Of a stretch of 64,000 bases of DNA, positions 63,636 to 64,000 are shown one piece after another. Under the pieces are notes generated by a model. It was not told where the DNA came from. It searched no databases and saw nothing but the letters and a program-made list of their open reading frames with translations. Source of the stretch: Hyphomicrobiales bacterium (GTDB lineage Bacteria; Pseudomonadota; Alphaproteobacteria; Rhizobiales; Aestuariivirgaceae); contig JAEUMJ010000168.1 of assembly GCA_016792865.1 (NCBI GenBank), positions 1-64,000 of the forward strand. The letters run 5' to 3'. Position 1 is the stretch's first letter. Each line of letters opens with the position of its first letter. Both the position numbers and the translations under genes were made by a program.

Positions 63636-64000
63636 GTGGGCAAAGCACTCCTGGATGTCCTGACGGGGAAGACTCCTGACAGAAGACCGGTCTGGCTGAT
63701 GAGGCAGGCCGGGCGCTACCTCGCGGAATACCGGGCGGTTCGTCAGGAGGCGGGGTCATTTCTCGACCTGTGCTACAAGCCTGACCTTGCTGCCGAGGTG
63801 ACCTTGCAGCCCTTGCGGCGTTACGATTTCGATGCCTCGATCGTCTTCGCCGATATTCTGGTGGTTCCGCATGCCATGGGGTCTGACCTGAAGTTCGTGG
63901 AGAACGAGGGTCCGGTGCTCTCCCTGGTGCGCAACATGGACGAAGTGAATGCGCTGTCGGATGCGAAGGGAGCGTGGCAGTTCGAGCGGGTCTATGAGAC
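63636..64000 (+). CDS. hemE: Uroporphyrinogen decarboxylase, 5' part
   Basis: Decarboxylates uroporphyrinogen III to coproporphyrinogen III in haem synthesis. The frame is open from GTG at 63636 to the window end (121 codons) and continues beyond. The N-terminus [19 protein letters not shown] and the signature [14 protein letters not shown] near residue 20-33 are those of HemE, followed by [21 protein letters not shown] and [24 protein letters not shown] precedes the GTG; no ATG fits. Confidence 0.95.
   Translation, partial: MGKALLDVLTGKTPDRRPVWLMRQAGRYLAEYRAVRQEAGSFLDLCYKPDLAAEVTLQPLRRYDFDASIVFADILVVPHAMGSDLKFVENEGPVLSLVRNMDEVNALSDAKGAWQFERVYE

Overview
The window is about 64 kb of high-GC, densely packed chromosome from an alphaproteobacterium, most likely a member of the Hyphomicrobiales (Rhizobiales). 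The evidence is a choline importer of the ChoXWV type, paired psd-pssA, a TimA/Tim44-like protein beside secB, a membrane-bound PuuD urate oxidase, a DUF2093 protein behind xseA, and CtrA-type boxes in front of hemE. A species cannot be named from the sequence. No phage, insertion sequence, CRISPR array or rRNA was seen. The only RNA gene found is a tRNA-Ser(GGA) at the left end.

Layout, left to right. (1) 1-11.2 kb: a short non-coding stretch, tRNA-Ser, msrA with a cysteine-tailed MarR regulator, a PAP2-type membrane enzyme, lepA, the choXWV choline importer, a Gfo/Idh/MocA oxidoreductase, the phosphatidylethanolamine pathway (psd-pssA), and a YbjQ-family protein with a clear terminator. (2) 11.4-28.9 kb: general housekeeping. 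This includes an Atm1-like exporter, a LysM envelope protein, a LOG-family enzyme, two EamA transporters, cysS / small membrane protein / cimA as one overlapping unit, a GST, a membrane-anchored AraC regulator divergent from a secreted hydrolase, class II DAHP synthase, xseA and DUF2093. (3) 28.9-39.8 kb: a ten-gene leftward carbohydrate operon under a divergent GntR/FCD regulator. It holds a sugar isomerase/epimerase-type TIM barrel, a Gfo/Idh/MocA dehydrogenase, an ABC importer with two different ATPases, a small membrane protein of unknown role, a PfkB kinase and an SDR dehydrogenase. The two ATPases carry complementary defects that predict one working and one dead nucleotide site. (4) 39.8-55.6 kb: a purine catabolism block, all leftward. 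It runs LysR, uraH, xdhA-xdhB-xdhC, a BMP-type nucleoside/purine ABC importer, puuD, uraD, guaD, hyi and a glycerate 2-kinase. Together these genes take purines up, oxidise them to allantoin, and handle the hydroxypyruvate/glycerate that comes from glyoxylate. (5) 55.6-64 kb: a ROK regulator, then the conserved alphaproteobacterial block xre-smr-mltA-timA / secB / dnaQ-coaE-aroE-maf, and the start of hemE.

The 364 bp between maf and hemE is a candidate replication origin. It contains two perfect TTAA-N7-TTAA boxes, a one-mismatch DnaA box and a short AT-rich tract, in the same place (beside hemE) as known alphaproteobacterial origins.

Most operons use 1-4 nt stop/start overlaps (ATGA or TGATG). 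All three ABC substrate-binding protein genes are followed by a strong GC-rich stem-loop lacking a convincing U-tract. Functions are assigned from protein motifs read by eye; no database search was possible.
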